A stretch of DNA of 57,321 nucleotides from Marinicella marina (GTDB taxonomy: Bacteria > Pseudomonadota > Gammaproteobacteria > Xanthomonadales > Marinicellaceae): positions 1 to 57,321 of the forward strand of contig NZ_JASJNC010000012.1 in the NCBI RefSeq assembly GCF_030065545.1, in the 5' to 3' direction. Below, piece after piece: positions 24,330 through 32,536 of this stretch. The translations under genes were made by a program, and so were the position numbers. Each line of letters starts with the position of its first letter. Position 1 is the stretch's first letter. The notes below the pieces were generated by a model. That model saw only the letters and a list, made by a program, of their open reading frames with translations. It ran no database searches and was not told the origin of the DNA.

Positions 24330-26463
24330 GATAAACTCGTTTGACGTTTAAGACTTCTCGATGTGATTGTAATTGGTCCATCAAGACTTGTGCATGTTTG
24401 GCGCTGGTAACTTCTACTGTGAAAACCAACAGAGAAAACCCTGTGTCGCGGTCGGTTTGATCGATGGTGACAATATTAACATCCTCATTGGCAATGGCAG
24501 CAGCCAAGCTGGCCAGTACACCGGTGCGGTTGACCACATCAACTTCTAAGGATGTTTTGAAATTACCGTTGGTGTTAACACTCCAACTACAAAACACTTT
24601 CCGTTCTGGCGCGTTTTTCAATGTGTCAGTCAAGTTGATGCATCCACTGCGGTGAATCACCACCCCTTTGGTTGGACTGAGGTAGCCAGTGATGTCATCA
24701 CCAGGTAATGGCAAACAACAGTTGGGGTAACTCAGTATAGAACCCTCTGTACCATCAATGGTCAATGCCTCTTTAGGCTGATAGTCCTTATTCAATTTGC
24801 GTTGCTTCATCAGTGGCATTAATTTTCTGGCAGCAATTGAAGGCAACAATTCACCAAAAGCAAAGGCTTTCAACAATTCATTCATGCTGTCTAATTGGTA
24901 GTGTTTCAATACCCGCTTGATTGATCGCTGATCCAGCTTTTCAAATGAATAACCAAAGGTATCCAGGGCCCGGTCTAACATCCTGTGACCCAAAATCAAT
25001 GCATCTTCATCCTTGATGTCTTTGAGTTCCTTACGAATGGCTGTTCGGGCTTTACTGGTCACCACCACCCTTAACCACTCAGCAGTCACTGTCAAACCCT
25101 GGGCCGTCTTAATTGAAACCAAATCACCGGTATCCAGAACTTGTGAAAGTGTGGCTGGGTTGCCATTGACAGTCGCACTTTCAGCATGTGAGCCGACTGA
25201 GGTGTGAATCGCGAAGGCAAAATCAAGTACACTTGATTTACTCGGTAACTGTACGATGTCTCCTTTGGGCGTGAACACATATATTTCATCAACCCCGAGA
25301 TCACCTTTGAAATTTTCATAGAACTCCAATGAGCTACCGGAATCTTTTTGTAAATTCAGTAAAGAATTCAGCCAACTTCTGGCATTGGTCAATGATCGTG
25401 TTTGTTGGGCGTCTTTGTGTTTGTATAGCCAATGCGCAGCCACCCCTGCTTCTGACATTTGGTCCATTTCCTCGGTTCTGATTTGCACTTCTAATTTCAT
25501 ACCAAAAGGACCAGTTACCACCGAGTGCAATGATTGATAGCCATTTTGTTTTGGTACCGCGATGTAATCTTTGAAACCGTTTTCGTTTGGTGGGTATAAA
25601 TTATGAATGATGCCCAAAGCCAAATAGCATTGGTTCAGTTCTCTGACCACAATCCTGACACCGAACAAATCATGAATTTCATCGATTTCAACTTGCTTCG
25701 ATTTCAGCTTTTTATAGGTACTGTATGGGGACTTTTGCCTGCCAGAGACATCAACATGCATGCCCGATTCAAGCAGTGCTTTTTTGATGTTTTTTCTTAT
25801 TTTATCAACTGCTTTTTGCCTGTTACCTGCTATCTTCTGACAAGCGTCAATAATGTGTTTGTATTGATTTGGATGCAGTGCCTTGAAAGCATGGTCTTCA
25901 AGTTCATGTTGGATTTTTTTTAATCCCATGCGCTCAGCAATGGGCGCATAAACATCCAAAGTTTCTCGCGAAATTCTGCGTTGACCTGAAGCGCTCATGG
26001 CGGCGATGGTGCGCATGTTATGTAGTCGATCAGATAACTTAATGATAATGACTCGAATGTCATCAGCCATGGCGAAAAGCATTTTAACAAAAGTTTCGGC
26101 CTGCGCTTCTTTGAGGTTTCTGAATTTAAGTTTATCCAGTTTGGTGACAGCCTCGACCAAATAAGCCACATCGGTGTTGAAGTATTTGCTGATGTCTGCA
26201 TGAGAAACATCCGTGTCTTCTATGGTGTCATGCAAAACCCCAGCTATTAATGTATCGATATCAACCCGCAGTTCGGCCAGAACAGTAGCTACTGTGATCG
26301 GATGAGTGATGTATGGCTCACCTGATTTGCGAATCTGCTTCTCGTGTGCATAAGCACCGTAATGAACTGCTTCACGCAGTTTAGATTTTTCTTCAGGGTT
26401 TAGGTAAGGGTTGGTTTTTTCTTTGAGTTGTTTGAAAGCAGCTTGAACCGCTTTGTGACTCAT
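24313..26463 (-). CDS. spoT: Bifunctional (p)ppGpp synthetase/hydrolase SpoT
   Basis: Makes and degrades the alarmone (p)ppGpp. Numbered from an upstream GTG at 26493, the domains are: HD hydrolase with HDTIED (88-93); synthetase with DLFGVRI and EVQIRT; TGS (about 402-460, DEIYVFTPKGD); a Cys-containing region (YPNCCLPLPGDD); and a C-terminal ACT domain. The synthetase motif usually written RXKD reads GFKD (306-309). I prefer the ATG at 26463 (716 residues, nearer E. coli SpoT), though the GTG has AAGG upstream. A 14-bp hairpin sits exactly between these signals. Confidence 0.95.
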   Translation of the reverse strand: MSHKAVQAAFKQLKEKTNPYLNPEEKSKLREAVHYGAYAHEKQIRKSGEPYITHPITVATVLAELRVDIDTLIAGVLHDTIEDTDVSHADISKYFNTDVAYLVEAVTKLDKLKFRNLKEAQAETFVKMLFAMADDIRVIIIKLSDRLHNMRTIAAMSASGQRRISRETLDVYAPIAERMGLKKIQHELEDHAFKALHPNQYKHIIDACQKIAGNRQKAVDKIRKNIKKALLESGMHVDVSGRQKSPYSTYKKLKSKQVEIDEIHDLFGVRIVVRELNQCYLALGIIHNLYPPNENGFKDYIAVPKQNGYQSLHSVVTGPFGMKLEVQIRTEEMDQMSEAGVAAHWLYKHKDAQQTRSLTNARSWLNSLLNLQKDSGSSLEFYENFKGDLGVDEIYVFTPKGDIVQLPSKSSVLDFAFAIHTSVGSHAESATVNGNPATLSQVLDTGDLVSIKTAQGLTVTAEWLRVVVTSKARTAIRKELKDIKDEDALILGHRMLDRALDTFGYSFEKLDQRSIKRVLKHYQLDSMNELLKAFAFGELLPSIAARKLMPLMKQRKLNKDYQPKEALTIDGTEGSILSYPNCCLPLPGDDITGYLSPTKGVVIHRSGCINLTDTLKNAPERKVFCSWSVNTNGNFKTSLEVDVVNRTGVLASLAAAIANEDVNIVTIDQTDRDTGFSLLVFTVEVTSAKHAQVLMDQLQSHREVLNVKRVYHERNN

Positions 26464-26464
26464 T

Positions 26465-26502
26465 GTTTCGGACGTGAATGAGAGTTCGTTCACATCCGAA
26501 AC
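26465..26502 (-). promoter_or_regulatory. 14-bp RNA hairpin at the spoT translation start
   Basis: In spoT mRNA the arm GUUUCGGAUGUGAA pairs with UUCACGUCCGAAAC around a 10-base loop; all 14 positions pair, one as U-G. The opposite strand would carry a C-A mismatch there, which favours an mRNA structure. AAAAAAAGG abuts the 5' side and A-AUG abuts the 3' side. The alternative GTG start lies within the stem. On the plus strand the repeat is followed by T7, so an antisense terminator is the other reading. Confidence 0.65.
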
Positions 26503-26529
26503 CTTTTTTTCATTTCAATCAGACAACCG

Positions 26530-26808
26530 TTATTCAGCGTCTTCATTGTCTTGAGTTTCAGCGGCTGCATTCCAAGCTTCCAACTCTCTGGCTCGTTTGG
26601 CTTCTAATTCCAACTCTTCCAGTACTTCATCATTAATTTCACCGTCTGCAATTTCACGCAGCGCCAGCACTGTTGGTTTGTCGTTTTCTTCTTCAACCAT
26701 GGGCTCTTGTCCATTGGCAATCAAACGGGCTCTTTTGGCCGCCATCAAAACCAAATCAAATCTATTGGGTACTTTTTCTAGGCAGTCTTCAACTGTTACT
26801 CGTGCCAT
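26530..26808 (-). CDS. rpoZ: RNA polymerase omega subunit
   Basis: Small subunit that helps assemble RNA polymerase and, in E. coli, forms a ppGpp site. The 92-residue protein starts [20 protein letters not shown] and contains [11 protein letters not shown] and [13 protein letters not shown], as in E. coli omega, with an acidic C-terminal extension. It precedes spoT by 36-66 bases depending on the spoT start. The usual upstream gmk is replaced here by bepA. Confidence 0.97.
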   Translation of the reverse strand: MARVTVEDCLEKVPNRFDLVLMAAKRARLIANGQEPMVEEENDKPTVLALREIADGEINDEVLEELELEAKRARELEAWNAAAETQDNEDAE

Positions 26809-26839
26809 AATATTTCCATCAAATTTTAGCTAATCGCGC

Positions 26840-26868
26840 ATTGTAATCAAATTATGCTTTTTTTTCAA
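26840..26868 (-). promoter_or_regulatory. Promoter of the rpoZ-spoT-ridA-recG operon
   Basis: On the minus strand TTGAAA (26868-26863) and TACAAT (26845-26840) are separated by exactly 17 bases. The discriminator GCGCG follows, which would make the start site sensitive to ppGpp. It lies between the bepA stop and rpoZ, so the operon can be read independently of bepA. Confidence 0.7.
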
Positions 26869-26881
26869 AGCCTAATTAGCC

Positions 26882-28369
26882 TTATTGTCGACGACCAATA
26901 CCACCATCAGCAGCAATTTCTCTGCGCCTTTCTCGCTCAGTGATCAATGGTTCATAAGCTGTAATCAACGCATTGATTTCAGCCGACTGATAGTAGTCTA
27001 AGTCATCGTCTTTTTTAAGATTACGCAGAATTCGTACTGCACGGTAATTGCGGCCCATTAAATGTTCACGGCGAGCCATGGCTTCACCAGCTTGTACTGG
27101 CTTCAAAGCGTTGTAATAAGCAATTGACAACAAATCATAATAGTGGGGGTTTTCGGGTTGTAACTGCACCAACTTGCGAATGGTTTGTATGGCAGCATCC
27201 ACCCATTTAAGGTCTGTGGCACGCATCATGATCTTGGCGGTGGTCTCTAATACCACCTCATTATCAGGATACAGCTTCAAAGCAGCATCAATCAATCGCT
27301 CAGCTTCAACTTTATTCATTCTGGCCATGACTTCAATTTTCAACATATCAATCACGTACTTGACACTGGCTTCAGGGGTAATTCGCTGCAAGACATTCCA
27401 GGCCTGTTCAAATTGGTTGTTGCGATAATAGACCAATGCCTGGCCATACAATAATGCGTTGGTATTACCAGCATTTGACGAAAGGGTTCCTCGATAATAG
27501 GCGCTCAAATCAGTAAACTCATCGGCAGTTAAAACCCTGACGCGTTCTTTAACATAATCATACAACTCTGATTCACTGACCGGCTTCGGAGTGAAAGCTT
27601 TGATGCGGTTTTTGGCCTCTGTCACGCGATTGACTGAAAGCGGATGGGTGCGCAAGTATTCGGGGATTTGATAACGTGGATCAATTCGGTGCTTTTGCAT
27701 CAACTTGGCGAAAAATGTGGCCATACCCTCTGGGTTCAAACCAGCCGCATACAAAGTATTGATACCCACGCGATCCGCTTCATACTCGTGGTACCGGGTA
27801 AAATTAATAGCTAATTGTTGTTGAATCGCTGACATACTCGCTGCAATTGCTATTGGCGCATCACCACTGCTTGATGATTGTGCTGCCGCAATGGCTGCCA
27901 ACATGCCCAGTAAAATGGGTGCTGTGGCCTTTTGTTGTTTGGCCATCATGCGCGAAATGTGCCTTTGATTGACATGAGCAATTTCATGCGCCAGTACGCC
28001 GGCCAACTCGCTTTCAGTATCAGTTTCCAAAAACAAACCTGAATAAACCACTATCAAACCTCCCGGGTAAGCAGCGGCATTGATGATGTTGGCTGGAATC
28101 ATAAAAAAATCAAAAGGCTGATCAGGCTTATTTGAAAATGCCGCAAGCTGATAGCCCAAATGATAAGTGTATGAAGCCACAATGGGGTCGGTCATCATGA
28201 AGTTGTATTGGTACATTTGTTGCTTGATATCTTGGCGATAACGTTGTTCGTCATCTGCCGAAAGCACTTTATCAGCTGGATTGCCCAAATCGGGCAGCTT
28301 AAATTCTGCCAGTACCAATGAATGGCTTGAACACAGTAAGCAAATTGTGAGTAAAAATTTCATCTTCAT
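26882..28369 (-). CDS. bepA: BepA-like periplasmic M48 metalloprotease with TPR repeats
   Basis: Quality-control protease for outer-membrane protein assembly in E. coli. The 495-residue product has a signal peptide (ending LVLA), the zinc motif HEIAH (128-132), the third ligand in HEYEADRVG, and a C-terminal TPR region (about 300-470). The order protease then TPR, without membrane helices after the signal, separates it from HtpX. Starts at 28369 or two codons later are equivalent. It is divergent from the tus operon. Confidence 0.92.
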   Translation of the reverse strand: MKMKFLLTICLLCSSHSLVLAEFKLPDLGNPADKVLSADDEQRYRQDIKQQMYQYNFMMTDPIVASYTYHLGYQLAAFSNKPDQPFDFFMIPANIINAAAYPGGLIVVYSGLFLETDTESELAGVLAHEIAHVNQRHISRMMAKQQKATAPILLGMLAAIAAAQSSSSGDAPIAIAASMSAIQQQLAINFTRYHEYEADRVGINTLYAAGLNPEGMATFFAKLMQKHRIDPRYQIPEYLRTHPLSVNRVTEAKNRIKAFTPKPVSESELYDYVKERVRVLTADEFTDLSAYYRGTLSSNAGNTNALLYGQALVYYRNNQFEQAWNVLQRITPEASVKYVIDMLKIEVMARMNKVEAERLIDAALKLYPDNEVVLETTAKIMMRATDLKWVDAAIQTIRKLVQLQPENPHYYDLLSIAYYNALKPVQAGEAMARREHLMGRNYRAVRILRNLKKDDDLDYYQSAEINALITAYEPLITERERRREIAADGGIGRRQ

Positions 28370-28450
28370 ATTGTAAGTATAAGACCATTAAAACGGCGTA
28401 AAATTCAAAGCAAAGCTGAGGCTGTCTCATTAAATAGTGAACAACAAGAC

Positions 28451-28475
28451 ATTTTAACCACCTATTGGTTAAAAT
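28451..28475. repeat. 9-bp inverted repeat just before tusD
   Basis: ATTTTAACC and GGTTAAAAT are perfect arms around the loop ACCTATT, ending 6 bases before the tusD ATG. No Shine-Dalgarno lies between. It could be an operator or an RNA hairpin limiting tusD translation. Confidence 0.5.
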
Positions 28476-28481
28476 ATCACC

Positions 28482-28814
28482 ATGAAATTTAACCTCATCA
28501 TCAATGCTGACAGTGATTGGCAAGACAGTTGTAACGAAGCCTTGAAACTGTGTCAGTCCATTATCACCAATCACCAACTTGACATGGTGTTTTTCTTTGG
28601 TCATGCTGTAAACATCATCAATGTCAGTGAAGTGCTCAAACAATGGCAACAATGGCAACAATCATCCGGTGTTAGTTTGTGTTTGTGCAGCGCCATGGTT
28701 GAGTTGCACACCAATTTAAAACCAAATCAACAGGTTGAGGGATTTAAAGTCGTGGGATTAGCCAGTTGGGTCAACGCCATGGAACAGGCCGACAAAGTGG
28801 TAGAGATCAACTGA
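28482..28814 (+). CDS. tusD: Sulfurtransferase complex subunit TusD
   Basis: DsrE-family subunit that accepts persulfide from TusA and passes it to TusE for 2-thiouridine of tRNA. The 110-residue protein has the DsrE fold pattern with a short VFFFGHAVN strand-turn and Cys67/Cys69 in SLCLCSAMVE; Cys69 best matches the catalytic Cys of E. coli TusD. It is shorter than E. coli TusD (128). Its stop overlaps the tusC start (TGATG). Confidence 0.88.
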   Translation: MKFNLIINADSDWQDSCNEALKLCQSIITNHQLDMVFFFGHAVNIINVSEVLKQWQQWQQSSGVSLCLCSAMVELHTNLKPNQQVEGFKVVGLASWVNAMEQADKVVEIN

Positions 28815-29113
28815 TGCAATCGTTATTTATCATCAACGAAAAAATGAATACAACCCAAGTTGAACAGAGTTACTTGTTAATCCTTGCGATGCTGAATTTT
28901 GAACATTCAGTTGATGTGGTTTTCAGTGGCGCAGGCTGTGAAAACTTAATTAACTCAAACGCTCAATTGAAAAAATGGACCGCATTGAAATTGTATGGTG
29001 TTAATGATTTTTATCACCTGACAGCTGACTCTGGCATCACCGCTTTAGATACTACAGCATTGAGTACAGCGGATTTTGAAAACATGAAAAATCAGGCGGC
29101 TTTTTTGTCATGA
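28814..29113 (+). CDS. tusC: Sulfurtransferase complex subunit TusC
   Basis: Second DsrE-like subunit of the TusBCD heterohexamer. The 99-residue product starts at the ATG overlapping the tusD stop. It shows the family pattern VEQSYLLILAMLNFEHSVDVVFSGAG and a C-terminal TADFENMKNQAAFLS. Identification rests mainly on its position between tusD and tusB and on size; sequence divergence is high, as is usual for TusC. Confidence 0.83.
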   Translation: MQSLFIINEKMNTTQVEQSYLLILAMLNFEHSVDVVFSGAGCENLINSNAQLKKWTALKLYGVNDFYHLTADSGITALDTTALSTADFENMKNQAAFLS

Positions 29114-29376
29114 AAACTTTACACATGTACCGGTGGCGCAACACTCAGACAATACAAGCCAACAAACGCCTAATTGGCCCCAAAGATACTTTATTAATTT
29201 ATGGCCCACTCAACGACGATGACCTGGATCGAATACAACTTGAGCTGGCACAGCTAAATAACCCGTGCTATGTTGTAAAAAATGAAAAAGGACCTCATAT
29301 AGATGAATATTTAGTTAACGAGAACAAGTGGCTTGAATTAATCCTCGAGCACAACAACACCCTGACATGGAAGTAA
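29110..29376 (+). CDS. tusB: Sulfurtransferase complex subunit TusB
   Basis: Third subunit of TusBCD, 88 residues. It begins MKTLHMYRWRNTQTIQ, followed by DTLLIYGPLNDDDLD, in the pattern of DsrH/TusB. The ATG overlaps the tusC stop as ATGA and the 3' end overlaps tusE by 10 bases. Call based on fold pattern, size and position. Confidence 0.82.
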   Translation: MKTLHMYRWRNTQTIQANKRLIGPKDTLLIYGPLNDDDLDRIQLELAQLNNPCYVVKNEKGPHIDEYLVNENKWLELILEHNNTLTWK

Positions 29377-29696
29377 AAACAGCCAATTTAACCATCAAAA
29401 CCGACGCACACGGACACTTGACTGATCGATCAGATTGGAACCGTGAAGTTGCCCAAGTGCTGGCGGCAAACGACGGTATTGAGCTGACACCGCAACACTG
29501 GCAATTGATTGAGACCGTACAAAACATCTATGACGCCACTGGCGATACCCCACCCATGCGATTATTGATTAAACTTTTACGCCAAAAATTAGATCCTGAA
29601 ATTGACTCCAGGTACCTCTACCGCCTTTATCCAGATGGTCCTGTCAGGTTTGCCAGTAAACATGCTGGCCTACCAAAACCCAAACATTGTATGTGA
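29367..29696 (+). CDS. tusE: Sulfur carrier TusE (DsrC family)
   Basis: Carries persulfide from TusBCD to MnmA for tRNA wobble thiolation. The 109 residues match E. coli TusE well: DAHGHLTDRSDWN, LTPQHWQLIETV, SRYLYRLYPDGPVRFASK and the terminal GLPKPKHCM with the essential Cys as the penultimate residue (108). Only this single C-terminal Cys arm is present, as in TusE rather than dissimilatory DsrC. It completes the tusD-C-B-E cluster; tusA is not in the window. Confidence 0.94.
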   Translation: MEVKTANLTIKTDAHGHLTDRSDWNREVAQVLAANDGIELTPQHWQLIETVQNIYDATGDTPPMRLLIKLLRQKLDPEIDSRYLYRLYPDGPVRFASKHAGLPKPKHCM

Positions 29697-29704
29697 GAAA
29701 ATAA

Positions 29705-29965
29705 ATGAACAAAGAAAATGAAATTATCCTTTACAGCACCCTGATTTGCCCTTATTGCAATGCAGCCAAACAGCTACTGAAAAGTAAAAATTTGAATTAC
29801 AACGAAATCAGAATTGACCAAAACCCAACCGAAAGACAATCAATGATTGAACGCTCTGGAAGAACCAGCGTGCCACAAATATTCATCAATGGCCATCACG
29901 TGGGTGGTTTTGATGACCTGAATGCGGCCAGCCGCTCAGGTGAATTAGATCAACTGTTGCTCTGA
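29705..29965 (+). CDS. grxC: Glutaredoxin 3
   Basis: Glutathione-dependent thiol oxidoreductase, cytoplasmic. The 86-residue protein has the active site CPYC (15-18), the cis-Pro segment TSVPQIFINGHHVGGFDDL and glutaredoxin length. It starts 8 bases after tusE, so it is likely part of the sulfur-relay transcript. Its end faces the AI-2E-family gene 14 bases away. Confidence 0.95.
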   Translation: MNKENEIILYSTLICPYCNAAKQLLKSKNLNYNEIRIDQNPTERQSMIERSGRTSVPQIFINGHHVGGFDDLNAASRSGELDQLLL

Positions 29966-29979
29966 TACTGTTGTACGGC

Positions 29980-31056
29980 TCATTCAGCAGTCTGCTCTTG
30001 CTCGGGGTTTTTGATTGATTTTGGCCAAGATTCTATGATGGCGTTAACTAATGTAGCCAAAGGAATGGCAAAGAACACACCCCAGAAACCCCACACACCA
30101 CCAAAAAACAATACCGCGACAATGATCGCTACGGGGTGTAAATTATTGACCTCAGAGAACAACCATGGCACCAAAACATTACCATCAAGCATTTGAATCA
30201 CACCATATGAAATCATCACGTAAGCAAATGGCGCGGTCCACCCAAACTGGAAAAAAGCAACCAACGCAATTGGCACAGTCACAGCCACTGCACCAATAAA
30301 AGGTACCAACACTGAAAAACCCGTTAATGTTGCTAACAAAATGGCATATTCCAGGTCAAAAAACACAAAGACAATATAACTGATTAACCCCACCAACAAA
30401 ATCTCAAAGGCCTTACCTCGAACATAGTTACCAATTTGGATGTCAACTTGGTTCCAAACAGACAAAGTCAGTTTGGAATCTTTAGGGATAAATTGACGCA
30501 ACCACGCCACAATAACTGCTTTGTCTTTAAGTAAGAAAAAAACCAATATGGGCATAACCACCAAAAAAACCGCAATAGAGAACGCACTGAAAACAGAAGA
30601 AACTGTTCTGCCCAAAATGGTTTGACCCCACTGCGTCATTTCATTGGTGATTCCCGCAATCACTGATTGGACTTGTTCAGGCTCAATCATGCTGGGGTAT
30701 TTTTCAGGCAAAGTCCTAAGAAAATCCAACCCGGTCGACAAATAAGCAGGCAACGCTTGTGCCAGCTGACTGACCTGGCTGGTTAACTTTGGTACCAACC
30801 AAATAATCAATACCATCATCAACGCCAAGAATACCAAGAATACCAAACCAACGGCCAAAACCCGCGGCACATTCATTTTTTCTAGTCGCAGAATGACACT
30901 TTCCAACAGGTAGGCCACCACAATACTGGTTAAAAATGGCGCCAAAGGCCTGCCAAAATAAATGATGAAAACAAAACCGAACAGCAGTGCCGAGATCAAA
31001 ATAACTATTTGCGGGTCGGAAAAATTCCGCTTGAACCAACTGGAAATAACATTCAT
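29980..31056 (-). CDS. AI-2E family transporter (PerM-like permease)
   Basis: Multi-pass inner-membrane permease, substrate unknown. The 358-residue product has about 8 hydrophobic helices: an N-terminal pair (FVFIIYFGRPLAPFLTSIVV), a long periplasmic or cytoplasmic region around 100-150, then a C-terminal bundle with GFSVLVPFIGAVAVTVPIAL and DGNVLVPWLFSEVNNLHPV, both characteristic of the family. No neighbour suggests its substrate. Confidence 0.88.
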   Translation of the reverse strand: MNVISSWFKRNFSDPQIVILISALLFGFVFIIYFGRPLAPFLTSIVVAYLLESVILRLEKMNVPRVLAVGLVFLVFLALMMVLIIWLVPKLTSQVSQLAQALPAYLSTGLDFLRTLPEKYPSMIEPEQVQSVIAGITNEMTQWGQTILGRTVSSVFSAFSIAVFLVVMPILVFFLLKDKAVIVAWLRQFIPKDSKLTLSVWNQVDIQIGNYVRGKAFEILLVGLISYIVFVFFDLEYAILLATLTGFSVLVPFIGAVAVTVPIALVAFFQFGWTAPFAYVMISYGVIQMLDGNVLVPWLFSEVNNLHPVAIIVAVLFFGGVWGFWGVFFAIPLATLVNAIIESWPKSIKNPEQEQTAE

Positions 31057-31132
31057 GAATTTATTATATGCGCCTGGACGCTACATGCCTAATAAAATTA
31101 ATTGCTCAGTAGAGGCTAAAAGAGACGTTCGT

Positions 31133-32371
31133 TTAGAAAGTGTAAAGCCATGACAAAACGGCTTCTTTGTGATTGCCTTGTAATTCAGTATTTACACGGC
31201 CAAAATCTGTTCTGCCAAAATTCAGAGGCATGGGTGCGTAACTGGCATATAAATCAAGTTCACCACCAAATAGGGGTGTTGTCAGACCCAATCGGACGCT
31301 ATACGAGGCTGAAATGGCATCTAAAATTGTGGTCAGATCAGCTTCGGTTGCTGGTGGTTGTTGACGGCCAGAATATTCTAGGTTCAAAATCGCACCGTTG
31401 TTGAATTGGTGATTAAGGTTAACAGCGAAAATGGTGTGGTCATCCCAATTAAAATCAGGACTTTCCAAGTCGTTCAAAAACGTCAAGAAAATATCAGGGA
31501 ATGAGCGGCTGACAAAAGCATTGATGTCGCTGTAGTAGCTGTGCGTGGCTTTTAAGGTCAAGGCATTTTTACTGGTGATATCAAAACCCAGTGCAACTTT
31601 AATTTGCTCAGGTATATCAAAATCAGCCGGGTCGGCTTGTACGCCCAGTAATCGACTGAAACCATCCATGTCAATTTTTGATTGGTACTCGGCATCTACA
31701 GTGACTCGATCAAAAAAACGTTGTGACAAACCTAAATTAAGTCCCAGACCATTGCTGGTTTCGGTGTAACTGACTGAATACAAGTCCAATTGATCAAATC
31801 CGTTGATTTCAGAGGCCAAAAAGTTGATGTCAGAATAGTTTTGTTGAGCAAACACCACAGCCAAGCTGACTTCTGAGTCGTCATTCACACGATAAGCAAA
31901 ACCAGGTGCAAAAATACTGCGAGAGAATGAATCGTTGTCCCTGATGAGGAACTGATCAAATTGAAAGACCGACTCTTGAAAACTGACCGGCTGTAAAAAG
32001 GATTGGTCATAATCAAAGGTGAAAAAATATGACTTGCCATCAGTTAACTGGCTGATTTCATTGAAGCGCTTGGCATTGAAATACATTTTCGCGCCTTCTA
32101 AACTCAGTGATGCAGCCACATGGTTGGTATTATTCAAATTCAAATCTGAGTAAAAGTTAGGCAGAATCTTCTGCGCAATGCTGTTGCGCCAATGGCCCAA
32201 ATCCATTTTGCTGTCAATCCGCTTGTAACCAGAATAGATAGATACCGGCGCTGCCCCTGAATCTGCAGCCGCTAAATTGAACCACGACAAATCGCCCGCT
32301 TCAGCTGGCGCTGTAGCTAGTACCTGTAAGAACATTGTGGTAACAATGAATTGGTTGAGTTTTCGTAACAT
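31133..32371 (-). CDS. Putative outer-membrane beta-barrel protein, family not recognised
   Basis: From the ATG at 32371 the product is 413 residues with a signal peptide ending APAEAG. The rest alternates polar and hydrophobic residues in strand-sized blocks (VSLAVVFAQQN, LGLNLGLSQRFFDRVTVDAE, TLKATHSYYSD) and ends in Phe (LSWLYTF), the usual barrel C-terminus for BAM recognition. The overall pattern recalls FadL-like or porin-like barrels but I cannot place it. An in-frame TTG 12 codons earlier is a less likely start. It is flanked by unrelated minus-strand genes and probably transcribed alone. Confidence 0.72.
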   Translation of the reverse strand: MLRKLNQFIVTTMFLQVLATAPAEAGDLSWFNLAAADSGAAPVSIYSGYKRIDSKMDLGHWRNSIAQKILPNFYSDLNLNNTNHVAASLSLEGAKMYFNAKRFNEISQLTDGKSYFFTFDYDQSFLQPVSFQESVFQFDQFLIRDNDSFSRSIFAPGFAYRVNDDSEVSLAVVFAQQNYSDINFLASEINGFDQLDLYSVSYTETSNGLGLNLGLSQRFFDRVTVDAEYQSKIDMDGFSRLLGVQADPADFDIPEQIKVALGFDITSKNALTLKATHSYYSDINAFVSRSFPDIFLTFLNDLESPDFNWDDHTIFAVNLNHQFNNGAILNLEYSGRQQPPATEADLTTILDAISASYSVRLGLTTPLFGGELDLYASYAPMPLNFGRTDFGRVNTELQGNHKEAVLSWLYTF

Positions 32372-32536
32372 TAATATATTATTTCGCCTGAAATTGAATG
32401 ATGTCAAAAAAACAACAAAATGTCAATTTTTCTCAGCCGAAATGACTGAAATTACCACCAAAATTATGAAATTTGTTGCAAAAACACAACATCACTCCAT
32501 ATCTCGACCAATTTCCAGCCTGTTCAACCTGTCCAA

